Source: Mrakia gelida
Lineage: Eukaryota; Basidiomycota; Tremellomycetes; Cystofilobasidiales; Mrakiaceae
NCBI GenBank assembly: GCA_024345305.1
Contig: BRON01000006.1
Span: 248,001 to 312,000, forward strand
Length of the DNA stretch: 64,000 nucleotides
Reading direction: 5' to 3'
The position numbers and the translations under genes are program-made. This document shows, in pieces, positions 37,455 to 49,605 of this stretch. Each line of letters begins with the position of its first letter. Position 1 is the stretch's first letter. Below the pieces are notes generated by a model. That model had not been told where the DNA came from, searched no databases, and was given only the letters and a program-made list of their open reading frames with translations.

Positions 37455-38008
37455 ATGTCGTCGTCATCGCAGTCCATTCCTGTCCAGCCTCATCTTTCTG
37501 CTTTTAACCTCAAACCGCCACCCTCTCATCCACCCACCTACGTCCTCGTCCCTTTCGACTCCCCACCTTTCGTCGCCATGTTCCTCTCCACCTCATCTTC
37601 GAGTCGTAACTACCAAGATACAAAAGCAGAAGAGGTTCGTCTCCTTGAACTCAGTCTCTCTCCTCAGAGAGGAAGTAATGGCCTCCGTCATCGAGAGAGA
37701 GGCAGGACGCTGACTTCCTTGTTCTTCCGCTCTCGCTCTCTTGTTCTCGCAGGAGAAGCAAGCTGAGGTACGTCGCTTCTCTCAAGGTTTCTTCAGCTCT
37801 CGACTTCTCTCGCTGACCTCTTCCGTCTCTCTGTTACCTCGATTTGCTCGTTGCTCTCAGATCGAAGCTGAATGCAGGGTGAGCTCGATGATCTTTCGCT
37901 CAGCTCCGTCCCTCCACCTCCTCGCGTTTCAACTTCCTGACCAGCTCTTCGTTCCTTCCTCAGGCCGAGTGGGAGAGAAAGATAGCTGAAGGGAAGCAGA
38001 TCTGCTGA
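37455..38008 (+). CDS. Unknown small protein (85 aa) with two micro-exons
   Basis: Four exons in frame: 37455-37634, 37753-37767 (15 nt), 37861-37878 (18 nt) and 37964-38008, 258 nt in total. The N-terminal 60 residues are rich in Ser and Pro (SSSSQSIPVQPHLSAFNLKP, PTYVLVPFDSPPF). The small exons together encode a charged, helix-prone end (EEEKQAEIEAECRAEWERKIAEGKQIC). Each intron has a CTGAC branch site and CAG end, and all joins keep the frame, which is the main support. No family recognised; no signal peptide. Intron-like signals continue past the stop (38050-38155), so the transcript may be longer than the coding part. Confidence 0.45.
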
Positions 38009-39222
38009 GAAACGGACGAACGGTCATGCTTCAGAAGTTCTGTCACAAGTGAGTCCCACAGCCCGCAGGTCGGGTTCGCGTTGGAGGGTGGCTCGAGTCT
38101 TGGGAAGGTTGAGGGTCGAGGACGACGACGCTGACTCGCGTTCGCCCTCGTTTCAAGGTATCTCGATCCGGCTCTATCTCTCTCGTATATCGGTCTGCTA
38201 GTCTGAGGGTTGATGGAGCGGGAAACACAGGTGAGGAGCTCCTTTCCGCTCGAAGAGAAGCACGCGTCGCCCAGGCTCTCCCCTCTCTCGGCTAACCTTT
38301 CTCCGTCCGTCCTCCTCTCCCGTCACAGGTTTTCGCCAACTCAAAAGACGTGTACCACAACCATGCCACCACTCTATCTCTCGCTTCGCCAATCTCGCTC
38401 CTTCACCATCTCTCCGGGTCTTTAGTTCTCGTTCTTTTCGTTCGCTCGAGCAGGTCCTCCTCTCCCTCTTCTTCTTCTTCTCTCGTCGACCCGCTCTTTC
38501 ACTCTTTCACCTTTGCTTTCCACCATCGAGCGAGCTTAGTTCTCGCTCGAATCATACCCTTACCCTTATCCTATCCTACCTCTCTCCCTCCCTCATTTTT
38601 AGTACCAACCGCGTCGTCGTTTCTTCAACTCCCCCTCCACTTTACTGTATCCAGCTCGTACACCATACAAACTGCTCGCTCTCGTACTTTCGGTTTTCTA
38701 TTTGTTTTGCTCTCCGCCAATCCCTGCTCGATGCTCGTACTCATGATCTTTGAACGAACGAACTGGAGGAGGGGAGACCAAAGACGCGACGGGCTTTTGT
38801 TTTCTTCCTGAGCGACCACTGACGAGATTTCTTGAGTTCGGAAGGTGATAGCCTCAGAGATGGAGTAAGAAACAGTACCTTTGACCTCGAGAAGCAGCTC
38901 GTGGGATTAGTATGGGTCTCAGGAACGGAGAAACGAATGAGGGGAGGTGCGAGAGTGAGCTCTCGAGGCCTCGCTGCGAGCTAGAAAGGTCGACCATCGA
39001 CATTTTGTGAGCTTGTCATTCACCTCTGATGACTCGTACTCTTCAATCATCAGAATTGGACTCGAGGAGTGAAGGAAAGGCTTTAAAAAGGAAAAACGGG
39101 GGGACGAAAGGCGAAGGCGCCTGCTTTCGCGAAGTTGCCTTCCACCCACCACTCCCTTCACTTCACACAGCTCTCGCACACCCTCTTCTCTCTCCCGTTC
39201 TCTTCTCCCCCCCTTCCTCTTC
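38009..39222. other. Intergenic region, no supported gene
   Basis: 1.2 kb on the plus-strand side of two genes. It contains a long pyrimidine-rich stretch (38370-38700) and an intron-like segment just after the micro-exon gene. A purine-rich block precedes the LIM gene. No reading frame has coding character on either strand. Confidence 0.4.
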
Positions 39223-42200
39223 ATGTACTGCTCTTGTGGTACACGGATCGACTTCTCTAAGGAGAGGTGTGACTGTGGCATGAAAGGTTCGTCTTCCTCT
39301 CCGAGCTCAAGCTCCCTCGACCTCCTCCCTCCCGCATGCCTCCCCTCCTTCCTTTCGAAGCTCACACCTTCTTCCCTCCCTTCCTCGTCTCTTCCACAGT
39401 CCCTCAAGATACTCGAGAGGCTTCTTCTACTACTCCTCAAGCTGCCAAGAAGAACGATCGATGGCATAAGAAGTACGTAGAGCTCTCGCTCGTCCTCCTC
39501 CCTTCCCTCTGAAGCTCGTGTTGACGTTCGTTCTACTCAACCCTCCTCTCTCTCTCTCTCTTCCTCGTCCCACTTTCTTCCACATCTTCTCAGGTACTGC
39601 ACTCCACCCTCCTCAGCCTCGTCCTCTCGACAAGCTACTCCTACAGGACCTATCCTTCGTTCCACTCCCACCAACCTTCGACCTTCGACGAGCTCAGCCG
39701 CTTCCACCTCGAGCTCCTCCCTCCTCCTCCTCGACAAGACCCTCCCTCCCCTCCCTCCTCACGCTCATCAGCCATCAACAAAAGCAACTCGAATCGAATC
39801 CCTCCCTCCGCTTCGTACCAACCCATCATCCCAACCAACACAGGTTCATCCATCAGCTCCTTGACCAAGGTCTTTGGTTCGGTTCTCGAGAAGAGGACAC
39901 CGGAAGCCGCGAGGTGTTTGGGTTGCAACGGAGCGTTTGGGAAGATCGCAGGTGGAGGAGGAACCATCTACCCTGCTGACGGACACGATCCTGCTAGGTG
40001 AGTCCATACATTTTGACTCTGAGAGGTAGCGTGGAAGCTCACATCGCCTCGCTCGCCTTCTCTCGTTCCTGACGCCCGTCGCCTTTGTTTTGATCTCGAC
40101 AGTCCCGACGCCAGGTTCCTCTGTCTCCCTTGCTTCACCAAGACCAACAGCAAGGGACACTGTCAGAGCTGTTGCAAACCTGTTCTTGGAATCAAGGGAG
40201 ATCCGATGATGGAGAATCGAGGACAGAGGTGGCACGAGAGGTGCTTCGTTTGTGCGAGTGAGTTCGGTCGACCGTGATTTCCTCCTCGAAGTCGACACTC
40301 AGCTGACTTATTTCCCAACTCTCTTCTCCTCCCTCCAGCCTGCAACGACAAGGCCACTCTCATCTCTCTCGACTCCCTTCCAAGCTGCGAGACGTGCTTC
40401 TTCTCTCCTCCTCCTCCTCCTCCTCCTCCTCCTCCGACGACGACGACGTCCAGACACTCCCAACGCGCCAGCCCTCTCCCCTCCTCCTTCTCTCGCCCCA
40501 AATCCAACCTCGCAGGACTCGCCACCACTCCCATCAACTCCTCCAACCCTCAATCCCGACCTCGATCCTCCTTCATGCCCCCTCCCTCGACCTCGAACAA
40601 CACCACCCCCACCAACTCCCAAGCAGGTCCCTCCGTCTCTGACCTCGCCTCCCGATTCACCTACCACACTCCCTCCAACCCAGCCGATTCTCCTCGACGC
40701 CCTCTCCAATCGCCCTCTACTCGTCGTCTCGAAATTCGGGACAACCCGGTCTCTACTCACCATCGACCCTCGTTCTTGAGGGACACGTCGAGGAAGGTCT
40801 CGTCGTCGTCGACTCGTCCTTCGACCATGTACGACCTCGTCCTTCCTCGATCGGGATCGGACCTCTCTGTATTCTCGTCATCGGGAGGAGAGTCCGACGC
40901 TACCTCGGGAGGAACGTTCTCGGATGTGTGGAATTCGAAGGACTCTGGGTTGGATCAGTTGGCTGGAGCGTCGAGCAGAGGAGGAGCGGGAGTCGGCGTT
41001 GCGGATCGAAGGGAGCTGGAGTTGGAGGACTTGATGATGGAGGTGGAGAGAGGGTGTAGGATGGTAGATGATGATTCTCCTAGACCTGCCAGAGGGGTGA
41101 GTCCATTCCTGCTCTGCTCTGCTTTCACTCTCAAGCTCGTTCGTTGTTGAGACTGACGCGTCTGTCTTCCCTCTCTTCAGATCCCAACGGACGACCTCAA
41201 CTCGACCGTTCGATTCAAACCCAGGTCCTACCTTCCTCAGCAACAGCAACTAGTCCCCAAGACTCGAAAAATCTCCAACTCCATCGCTCGAAAGGCTGTT
41301 CCTCCTCAGTCTCCCTCGATGTCGACGAACAACAACAACCGCAGAACGTCGATGGCTCCTCCTCCCGCTCCCCTTCCCACCGCGAAGACCAGCAAAACCT
41401 CCTCAATCGCTCATCCTCCCGCTCCTCTCCCCTTCACTGGACGAGCGAACCTCACCAAAGCCTACCCGTCCGCTTCCTCCCCAGCCTCAAACATCTACGC
41501 CAAAGGAAAGACTCTTCCGAAGCTTGGAGGCATGCTGAGATGCGGAGGATGCTCGAAGACCGTCGCTGCGATGGAGAAAGGAGTCGTTGGTGGTCCCTCG
41601 TCGAGCAGATGGCACAAGGCATGCTTGGTTTGTGGAGGAGGAGAAGGGAGAGGTCCTCAGAAGCTCAGGCTTCGAGAGGTCTCGGTCGTTGGGTGCGGAA
41701 GGCAGTTGGACGAGGCTGCAAAACTCGACAGCGACGGAGGAGTTTGGTGCCGAGGATGCGTCGATACTTCTCGACGACTTCTTCGACCTCTCACCGTCAC
41801 CCTCACTGGAAACGCTCTTCTCGCCTCCTCGACGTCTCGAGCGCCAACTGCCAACCTCTCCTCGACTCGACCGTCGTCGATGTACCTCCCCTCGTCTCTT
41901 TCACGAACGATGACCGGTCCTGCTACCACCACCTCCCGATCCATCCTCTCGGCCTCCACTCGAACCAACCCCGTCCAGAACGGTCCCGTCCTCCCCACCT
42001 CCTCCCTCTCCAAATCTAACTTCACGCGACCCAACCCTCCCGCTCCCATCAACACCACCGCCGCTTCCAACCCCACCGTCTCCCATCTTCGAGAGTATCC
42101 CAAAACGGCTCTCCCTCGACCTCGATCTATCCTCTCAACCAACTTCTCGGAGGATCCTCGACCTCTCTCCCACGCTCGAACCAATTCGAACGCGTTTTCC

Positions 42201-42524
42201 ACGTCGCTCAACTCGACGGGATGGCTCAGCCAACACCACACAGGCTCGAGCGTCGGGGCAGCCAGTGCCGGAAGCGGAGGAGGGTTCGGTCATGCCAGGA
42301 AGGGGAGTTTGAAGTACTCGGCGGCTAGGGTTGCTGGTTGGAGGGACGACGGATGGGGAACCGCGACGGAGAAGAAGAGGGAGGATGTCATTCCCGAGAC
42401 GGCAGTTCCCGTTGAGGCGACGAGGGCGAAGAGGGTCGCTTTTGAGGGCGGTGCGAGTGTCGTGAAGAGGGGAAGCATCCTCGAGAGGGCTGGGGTGAAG
42501 GGCCGCGGAGGAGGAAGGGCGTGA
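39223..42524 (+). CDS. LIM-domain protein with Cys-rich N-terminus
   Basis: LIM domains are double zinc fingers for protein contacts, often at the cytoskeleton or in signalling. ATG at 39223 starts a Cys-rich cap (MYCSCGTRIDFSKERCDCGM). After a Ser/Pro/Thr linker come Cys-rich modules near 39910-40170 (RCLGCNGAFG, FLCLPCFTK) and a good LIM pattern: CQSCCKP, RWHERCFVCATCND, SCETC (40160-40400). A second LIM-like unit lies at 41530-41760: CGGCSK, RWHKACLVCGG, VWCRGC. Between and after them are long Ser/Pro/Arg-rich segments, with a polyproline run coded by the CTC repeat at 40405-40434. TGA at 42522-42524. Fungal relatives include paxillin-like LIM proteins, but the order of modules here does not let me name an orthologue. 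Confidence 0.75.
40405..40447 (+). repeat. Trinucleotide repeat (CTC)n followed by (CGA)n
   Basis: About ten CTC units followed by four CGA-type units inside the LIM gene exon. In frame they encode a proline run followed by threonines. Likely length-variable between strains. Confidence 0.85.
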
Positions 42525-43000
42525 GGAAGGTCGACGCGTCGAGGGTTTCGGTTTTGCTTTTTGCTTGTCTCTTTCTCTCTTTCTATCTTTGCGCTACCTC
42601 TCCCCACCCCTCCCTCCATAGAACACCCTCCGCCCGTCTCCTCGTATCGTTTCTCGTCTCCTCCTCTCTCTTTCTTGGACTACTTTGTGCTTCCCTTCTC
42701 GTCACGTCCTCCTCGCTTGCTTTTTGTTCTCGTTCTCGTCCGTCGCGTCTTGCCTTTCTCGCCCCTTGCTTGCTCTTGCCTCTTCCTACTCCATACTATA
42801 CGCCTTTGAACGACCTTTCCCCTGTCACTTTGCTTTTTACTCGCGACACCCTTCCCTCATACACTTGCCATTCTCGCCGTCGTTTCGAACACGAACACTT
42901 CCCTCACCTTGCATTTCCTTTCGTTATTTCATGTGCCACCCCTCTCTCTCCCTCAACTCGTCTTCTCGCAAGTTCAAACGATATATCTCTGCGATCTCAC
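42525..43000. other. Convergent intergenic region
   Basis: 476 bp between the convergent stops of the LIM and GH3 genes, strongly pyrimidine-rich on the plus strand. The exact palindrome TCGACGCGTCGA sits at 42531-42542, seven bases past the LIM stop codon. Confidence 0.5.
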
Positions 43001-46000
43001 TCAAAGGCTAGGCAGCACAACCTTCTCTCCCAAATCCCTCGAACTCCTCCCAACAAGCACGACTAACTCTCCTTCGGGAATCGACCACGACTGTTTCTCG
43101 ACGCTCCAGACGCTGAGATCCTTCGCTCGTAGAGCGAAGTGAGCCGTTTTGGTCTGCCCAGGTTTGAGGTGGAGCTTATCGAAACCTCGGAGGAGGAGAG
43201 GAGGTTGAGAGGGGGTTGAGGAGGGGAAGGTGAGGTACTTCGAGGGAGAGGAGACGGGAGACGAAGGAACGACGAGTTAGAAAGAGACGCGAAAGGGGGA
43301 GAGCGAGGAGAAATACTTACGAGCTGGGCGACCTCGCTTCCGACGCGACGACCGGTGTTTTTAATGTCGACGGAGACGATGCTGAGCAGGAAGAGAGAGG
43401 AAGGTTAAGGCGAGTCGAGACGCGTCAACTTGGGGGAGGAGGAGGACGAGAAGACTCACCAGAGCTGATCGTACAACCCTCCCTTCCCTTCGTACTTCTC
43501 GTTCGTAGGCTGCAGAGCTTTCGAGTCCTTGGAGTGCTTGACCTTGACGGAGGTCTTCCCGTACTCGAAGGACGTGTAGCTGCGAGACGGAACAAGCGAA
43601 AGAAAGGATCAGCGACGTTCGAGCCTTCCGTTCAAAGGGAAGACCGATCTCTACCTCAATCCGAACCCAAACTCAAAGCGAGGCTCGATGTTGTTGGCGT
43701 CGAAGTACCGGTAGTCGACGAGGTTCCCTTCGGGGAAGGTCGCGTTGGGCTGGTTGACGAGCTCGTCGATGATCCCGTAAGGAGGCCAGTCTTCAAGGCT
43801 CTTTCCGAGGGTGAAGGGGAGCTGATGAACGAGAGAAAAGGTCAGCTACGAAGGATGATAAGAGTGAAAGAACTGTGCTCACCTTGCCACTAGGAGAAAC
43901 GTCACCAAAGAGGACGTTCGTGACGGCGTTTCCCTGTTCGAGCAAGAAGATCGACGCGTCAAACCAAGTCTCGAGCGGAAGAAGTGGAGGACCACGACGA
44001 CTCACAGATTCCTGACCAGGGTAGTAGGCCATCAAGACAGCGGTAACGTTCTCGTGATCGATCTGGTTAGGGAGAAGAGACGGAAGAAGGGTGAGCTCGA
44101 GCCGAAGAGGAGAAGGTGGAGGAAGACGCGAACTCACCCATCTCTCCATCAGCACTGGACCAGGGGAATGGATGACAACGACTGTCTGGGCACAATGACT
44201 GGCAACGGTCTCTATAAGCCGGTCACCATCGTTCCAGAGCTCCAGGTCGTCCCGATCGTACCCCTCGAAGGCGAACGAGGAAACGAAGACTGGAAGGACA
44301 ACGACGAAACGTCAGTGTGAGTCGACTCTCGAAAAATTGAGAGAACGAAGGGCTTACCGAAGCACTGTTCGGCTCGAGAAGCAGTGATGTTGATGTAGTC
44401 GTAGGCGGTATCATCGAGGACCCAGTCGACTTGAGTGTGCGAGCGACGAGCTCGTCGCGTGATGGCTTCGAGAGGATTGATCTGTCGACGAAGAGGATCA
44501 GCCTGCAATCATTTGACGGAGAAGAGGGTAATAAGATGAACATACGACGTAAGGAGCCCAAGCAGTTCCAGATCCAGCTCCAGTCGTCACCGTTCCTTGA
44601 AGAGGGAGAGTAAACGAAAGTCAGCTTCGATTGCGAGCTCGAGATAATTCGCCAAACGAGAAGGAAGAGGAGAGGCTCACCTGGCCAGAAGTAAGGTCTC
44701 GTGAGACCGTGGCAGTAGTTATCAGTTCCACAGGCTTGGAGTCCGTAGCGAGAGGGTCCAGCGTCCGAACCGAAGACGGCGAGACGACGCGTCGACTTCT
44801 TGATTGGTAGCGAGCGATGGGAGTTTTTGAGTAACCTGTGACGAGAGAGAAGGTAGGTAGAGGTTGTTGGCCAGCGCAGGATGTCGGAGAAAAAAGACGG
44901 GACCAAGAGTGAAACGAGAAAGGAAGACGAACGTGATGCTTTCCTCTCCAATCTTCCTGATGATCTTCCAGTGGTCTCCTTGAACATCAGGGATATCATC
45001 CGTGAGCTCCTCGTCTATAAGAGGTCAGATAACAGAGTCAGTACGAAGTTTTCGAGCTTCAAACGCGGAAGGAAGAGCCGAGGAAGCTGGCTCACCGAAC
45101 TGAAGATCCGACTCGTCGCCTTGCACGAGAAGCCCACCAGTCAGATCTCTGGGCTCGTTCGTCGGCGAGTCAGGGAAGTTCTTGTCTTGGCCGAGGTGGA
45201 AGAAGGGAGTCAAGACTCTGGGGACGGAAGAGATGGCGCGTCAGTCTCACGAGAGGGACGACGACGCGACGGCTCGATCAAAGAAAAAGGGCTGACCTGA
45301 GAACCATGTCGTCGATACGTTCGATGGGAACAGCGCCTTCGTCAGCAAGGTCTACGAGAGTCGATCCGAAGTCTCCTCCGACGGAGAAGCCTTGACCGGG
45401 CATGCTGAGAAAGCGAGAACGAGGTGAGTACGAACGAAGTGAGGTGATGTCGACGCGTCGAGGGGCCGACTCGCGTCTCTCTGTCGAGCCCTGAGATGAA
45501 AGACTTACGTCTGGTCAAGTCCGTTGAGAGCTGAGCTGAGGTTCGACCAGGTCGCGTCCCAGCTGAACGAATGAACGAAGGCGACTGTCAGTCCGAGTCG
45601 CCACGAGAGAACAACAGCGACGTAGATACACGGGACGAACTCAGACATCACGAATCCTTGGAAGTTGAGCTCCCTCTTGAGAATCGTGTTGAGAAGGTGA
45701 TGGTTCTCGCAAGCGTGCGTTCCTAACAAAGAAACGGACGTGAGCAGTTTGCTCAAGGTGGACGAACGAGGAAGCTTCGCTCACCGTTGATGGAGTTGTA
45801 CGAGCACATGACTGATCCAGAGCCAGCACGAACTGCTTCAGCGAAACTGGCTAGGTAGGTCTCGTGAAGCGTCTTGTCTGTTCGGGACGAAAGGGAACGA
45901 AGCAACGAAAACGGAGGAGAGGTCAGCAGCTGTCGAAGACGAGATCAGAGCGTCAGAAAGCGAGGCTGTTTACCGTCTATATCACTCGAGATCTGTCTAA

Positions 46001-47105
46001 AGGTCTGTACGGTTCCGTTGATCCTCCATCTCTGATGATCAACACGAGGAGAGAAGTCAGCAGGGCAAGAGCGCAAGGAGACGAGGACGCGAACGAGACG
46101 AAGCGAGAACGCGACGATGAAGGGAATAGAATGACTCACGGCCGTCCTGAACGTCTCCTGTTCGTATCCAATGAAGTGTTTGAGACTTGTGATGACTCCG
46201 TGCTCCTGGATAGCTCGAACGGTGATGTAAGAAGCGACAGAGGAGAGGAAAGGGTCGGGCGAGAAGCCTTCCCAGTTCCTTCCTCCTAAAGGAGATCGAC
46301 CCAGAGGACCACCCGTTACTGGACCGAGATGAGTGTGGACCTGTCGAGGAGCCCTTGGAAAAGTCAGAGAAGGTCGTTCCTCAGGAGACAGAGCACAACG
46401 AACTCACGCCTCGAGCTCTGAACTCTCGACCGATGCCCTTCCCTCTCTCCTCGATCAGATCACGATCCCAAGTGGCGGCGACGGTGTGAGCTGTTGGGAA
46501 TTGAGATACGAAGGCTTCGAATCGCAATCCTGTGGGCTGCATAAAATGAGATCGGGGGTTGGGTGAGCTCTCGAACGGAAGGAAGGAGAGATGGTCGTTC
46601 GACTGACCCCGTCTTGGATGCAGAAGCGAGGGATGCCGAGCCTCTCAATTCCAGGTATGTTGCCCTCGCAAGGTCCCTTGTGTCCCGTAGCGAAGAGGAC
46701 CTTCTCTGGCAGAGTCATCTGAGCGAGGAGGGAGGAAGCTTTGTCGAACGCCTGGAGGGGAGGGAGGAGATGTCCGATGGTGAGCTCGACGCTTTCGATG
46801 AGCTCCCTCGCCATGAAGCAACAAAGGACTTACATATTTCCAGTTTCCCCCGTCAGCGAGAGCTACATACAAAGGAGATGAATGCAGTCAAAGAGGAAGA
46901 GTCAGCTCAGAGGGGACAAGAGAGTAAAGCTGTCGAGGGCTGAGATGAAGGAGGGCCGAGCGAAGATGGACGGACGACCTGAGTAGACTCCCGCTTCTGG
47001 ATGAGCTAAACGAGGATCCTGCGCTGGTCCGTCTGGAGCCTCAGCTGCTAGCGAAGATACAGCAAGATTGAGGAAAAGTAGGAGCGAAGAATGGAGGAGG
47101 ATCAT
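43001..47105 (-). CDS. Secreted glycoside hydrolase family 3, probable beta-glucosidase
   Basis: Hydrolyses terminal beta-glucosyl residues outside the cell. ATG at 47105 begins a clear signal peptide ([20 protein letters not shown]). GH3 landmarks in order: [71 protein letters not shown] (nucleophile Asp in SDW, its codon split by an intron between 45641 and 45562), then LMAYYPGQE and [17 protein letters not shown] of the second domain. The C-terminus has the fibronectin-III-like ending [20 protein letters not shown] and [20 protein letters not shown] at 43001. About fifteen introns, some exons below 60 nt. The three-domain layout (GH3-N, GH3-C, FnIII-like) is typical for fungal beta-glucosidases; exact substrate is not readable. 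Confidence 0.92.
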
Positions 47106-47414
47106 CGTCGTTGAGGTCGACTCGACGAGAGGTCACGCCGCTCGTCGACGACGGCGAAGTTGAGCCTCGAGCTGCTTTCCTCTCAGCCATGCTTTTTTTT
47201 TTGGCTTCTGAGAGGAATGTCTTTTGGAACCTGAATCAAAACATTCTGAGTCCGTAGAGCTCAACTTCTTTTGCGGCTGAGCCGAAAAAAAAAGCGACGG
47301 ACTCTCGCTCGTTCCCCCTCCTTCGCTCTCAGCTCCCAACTCTCATCATCTCCCTTCCCCTCCAGCCTTGTTCTCTCCTGCGTTAGCTTCGGTCGACGGG
47401 TCCCCTCCCTCTCT
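47106..47414. promoter_or_regulatory. Divergent promoter region with hairpin-forming repeat
   Basis: 309 bp between the GH3 and PPR copy B starts. An 8-bp inverted repeat (CCTCTCAG at 47179-47186, CTGAGAGG at 47208-47215) encloses a run of T, and a second A run follows at 47285-47293 next to CGGCTGAGCCG. A structured or nucleosome-depleted promoter element is possible. Unlike copies A and C, copy B does not share their upstream sequence. Confidence 0.4.
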
Positions 47415-49605
47415 ATGCTCTTAACATCACTCCCTTCAAGGAGGATCCTCCCTCGATTGACAGCAAGAACCATGGCGATCGGAGACCTCCTTCGATTTCA
47501 GTCGAGCTCACCTCTCAGCCGACACGGTCTCCTCTATCCTTCTCCGGAGCAGCCGCCTCACTTAACTTCCTCCGGACTAGCACCCGTGAGTAAGATATAT
47601 ACATCCGCGAGCTCGAAAATACGCAACAAAGCTCATTTTTCACCCTGGTTGTATCTCCTTCCAAGTCAACCCCTCCTCCTCCCCCTTCCCCAGCGTCGCC
47701 AACCTCATCCTTCCTCTCATCGATCCAAGGACCCCTCTACCGTCCTGCTCAGTCCAAAAAGACACCAACCCCGCCATATCGTCCTCGCAAACCACAACCC
47801 CCTCCCAAACGAACATCTGCTCGCGCCCGAGTGACGACTTCCTCCCTCCTCTCCCTCCTTCCCGACCTCGACGGGGTTACCTCGTCGCCTCCCCCCGATC
47901 TTGCATCTCTGGTGCCTGACAAGGGGTCGCTGGAGGTAACTGGTACGAAGGGGGAGGTGGAGGAACTGGCGCGGAGGTTGATGGAGGGGACGAGCAGTTT
48001 GGAGGAAGGGATTGACGTCGCGAGTTGGATCCTTCGCGTCACGGAGGAAGGTCAGCGAGACAAGGGAGTCAGGCTGTTGGTCTACCGGACGATCCAAGAG
48101 CTGGGAGAACTGCTTCTTCGACTCCAGCCTCGACCACCTCCGGATCCGATCCTCAAGTTCCTCCTCAGCAACCAGGCTCGAACACGTCTCACCTTTGGTC
48201 CCAACCAGAACCCTCTCGTCAAACTCCTCGAGGTCTACGCTCGTCTCTACATCCAGAATCGACGACGGCTCGACCCCTCGGCAGCAGCACCCCCTTCCCA
48301 CGTCCTCGTCGAGCTGGAAACGCTCCGTCTTCAACATCTCGACGCCGTTCGATCGATCTACCAAGCGATGAAGGAGGTCGACAAAGACGTCTTCACCGTT
48401 CGGAGTTACGACTCGCTCATGGACGCCTACAACCAAGGTCGATCGGTGCAGGAGGTGGAAGAGGTCTGGGAGCTGATGGGGTCGGAGGGAGGAGTGGGGA
48501 TCGATCAGAGAGCGGTTTCGGTCGTGAGTCTTTCGTCTTTCCCTCGTCGACGCGTCCTCTACAATTCGACGTAGAACACTGACTCTTCAATCGTCCTCTT
48601 CGATCCAGTACTTCGATGCTTGCGGATTCAAGTGAGTCGAGAGTAGTGCTTGTCGCTGAGGAGCGCGAAGAAGCAAGGGAGACGACTGTTCTGACGCGTC
48701 ACATATTTCTTTGCGTCCTCTCCAGCGGCTCTCTCCCGCGAGCTCTCGCGACATGGAAGGACCTTCGAGCCAGTGGATTCGAACTCAACGAGAACAACTA
48801 CCGCGCCTACCAAGAATGCCTCACTCGCTACGGAGCGTGGGACGAACTCCTCGTTTTTCTCGGCGAACAACAAGCTCGACACCTCGTCGACCCCACCACC
48901 ACTCCTCCCCTCGCGGCTCCCGGATTAGCAGCAATCATCAAGCTGGCGAATCGGCTGGTCTACCAACCTCGTCACAGGAGTCTTCGCCAGGTCGACAGGG
49001 AGGATTACAAGCGTTTGGAGGCGAAGATGGAGGCTTTGGTTCCGAGGGAGACGTGGAAGGAGGTGATAACGATCTTGAGCGCGAGGACCCGGCACGTGGT
49101 AGACGGAGGTGTCAAGATTGGGAATGGAAGAAGGCCAGATCGAGAAAGTGAGTCTCGTTCTGAACACCTCTCTGCGCGATCGTTCCTCTGACCGCGTTCG
49201 CTCCTTGTTTCGTCCCCCTTCGCTCGCTTCCTTCTCCCAGGACCTCAGTAGGACCTTGCGTTGAGGCGAAGGAGAACCGGCCGTACCTTAGGACCTGCCT
49301 GCGTCTTGTGAGTATCTTGCCGTTTCCCTTCTCTACATCGAACCTCTTCCTGATCCGACCTTTCTTCCCCCCTCTCTCACCTCCAGACCGTCGTCGGACC
49401 TCAACCTCGGCTCGAGTCGCCCTTCTCCTGCCTCTCACCTCCACTCACCAACCAGCACTCAACCGTCCTTTCGTTCGTCCTCCTCCTAAGTGAGCTCGCC
49501 CTTCTTCTCGATTCTCCCCTTTCGTCGCGCGTTCGTTTCTGACACGTTGTTTCTCCATCTGTGTCCACCTCCTCGTACTTAGTACCTCTCCTTCCCACTA
49601 CCTGA
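47415..49605 (+). CDS. PPR-like mitochondrial protein, paralogue copy B
   Basis: Same gene family as copies A (24-26 kb) and C (62-64 kb), in opposite orientation. ATG at 47415 starts a basic presequence (MLLTSLPSRRILPRLTARTM), then the shared segment LLRFQSSSPLSRHGLLYPSP, an intron, and a repeat body with LLVYRTIQELGELLLRLQPR, LLEVYARLYIQNRRRLD, AMKEVDKDVFTVRSYDSLMD and LPRALATWKDLRASGFEL. The 23-nt exon (48609-48631, YFDACGF) and the neighbouring intron positions match copy A. All main exons are open, so this copy appears intact. The last exons are uncertain; an intron join at 49257 avoids an in-frame stop and leads to TGA at 49603-49605. PPR proteins bind specific organellar RNAs; that role is inferred from repeat shape and presequence. 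Confidence 0.65.
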
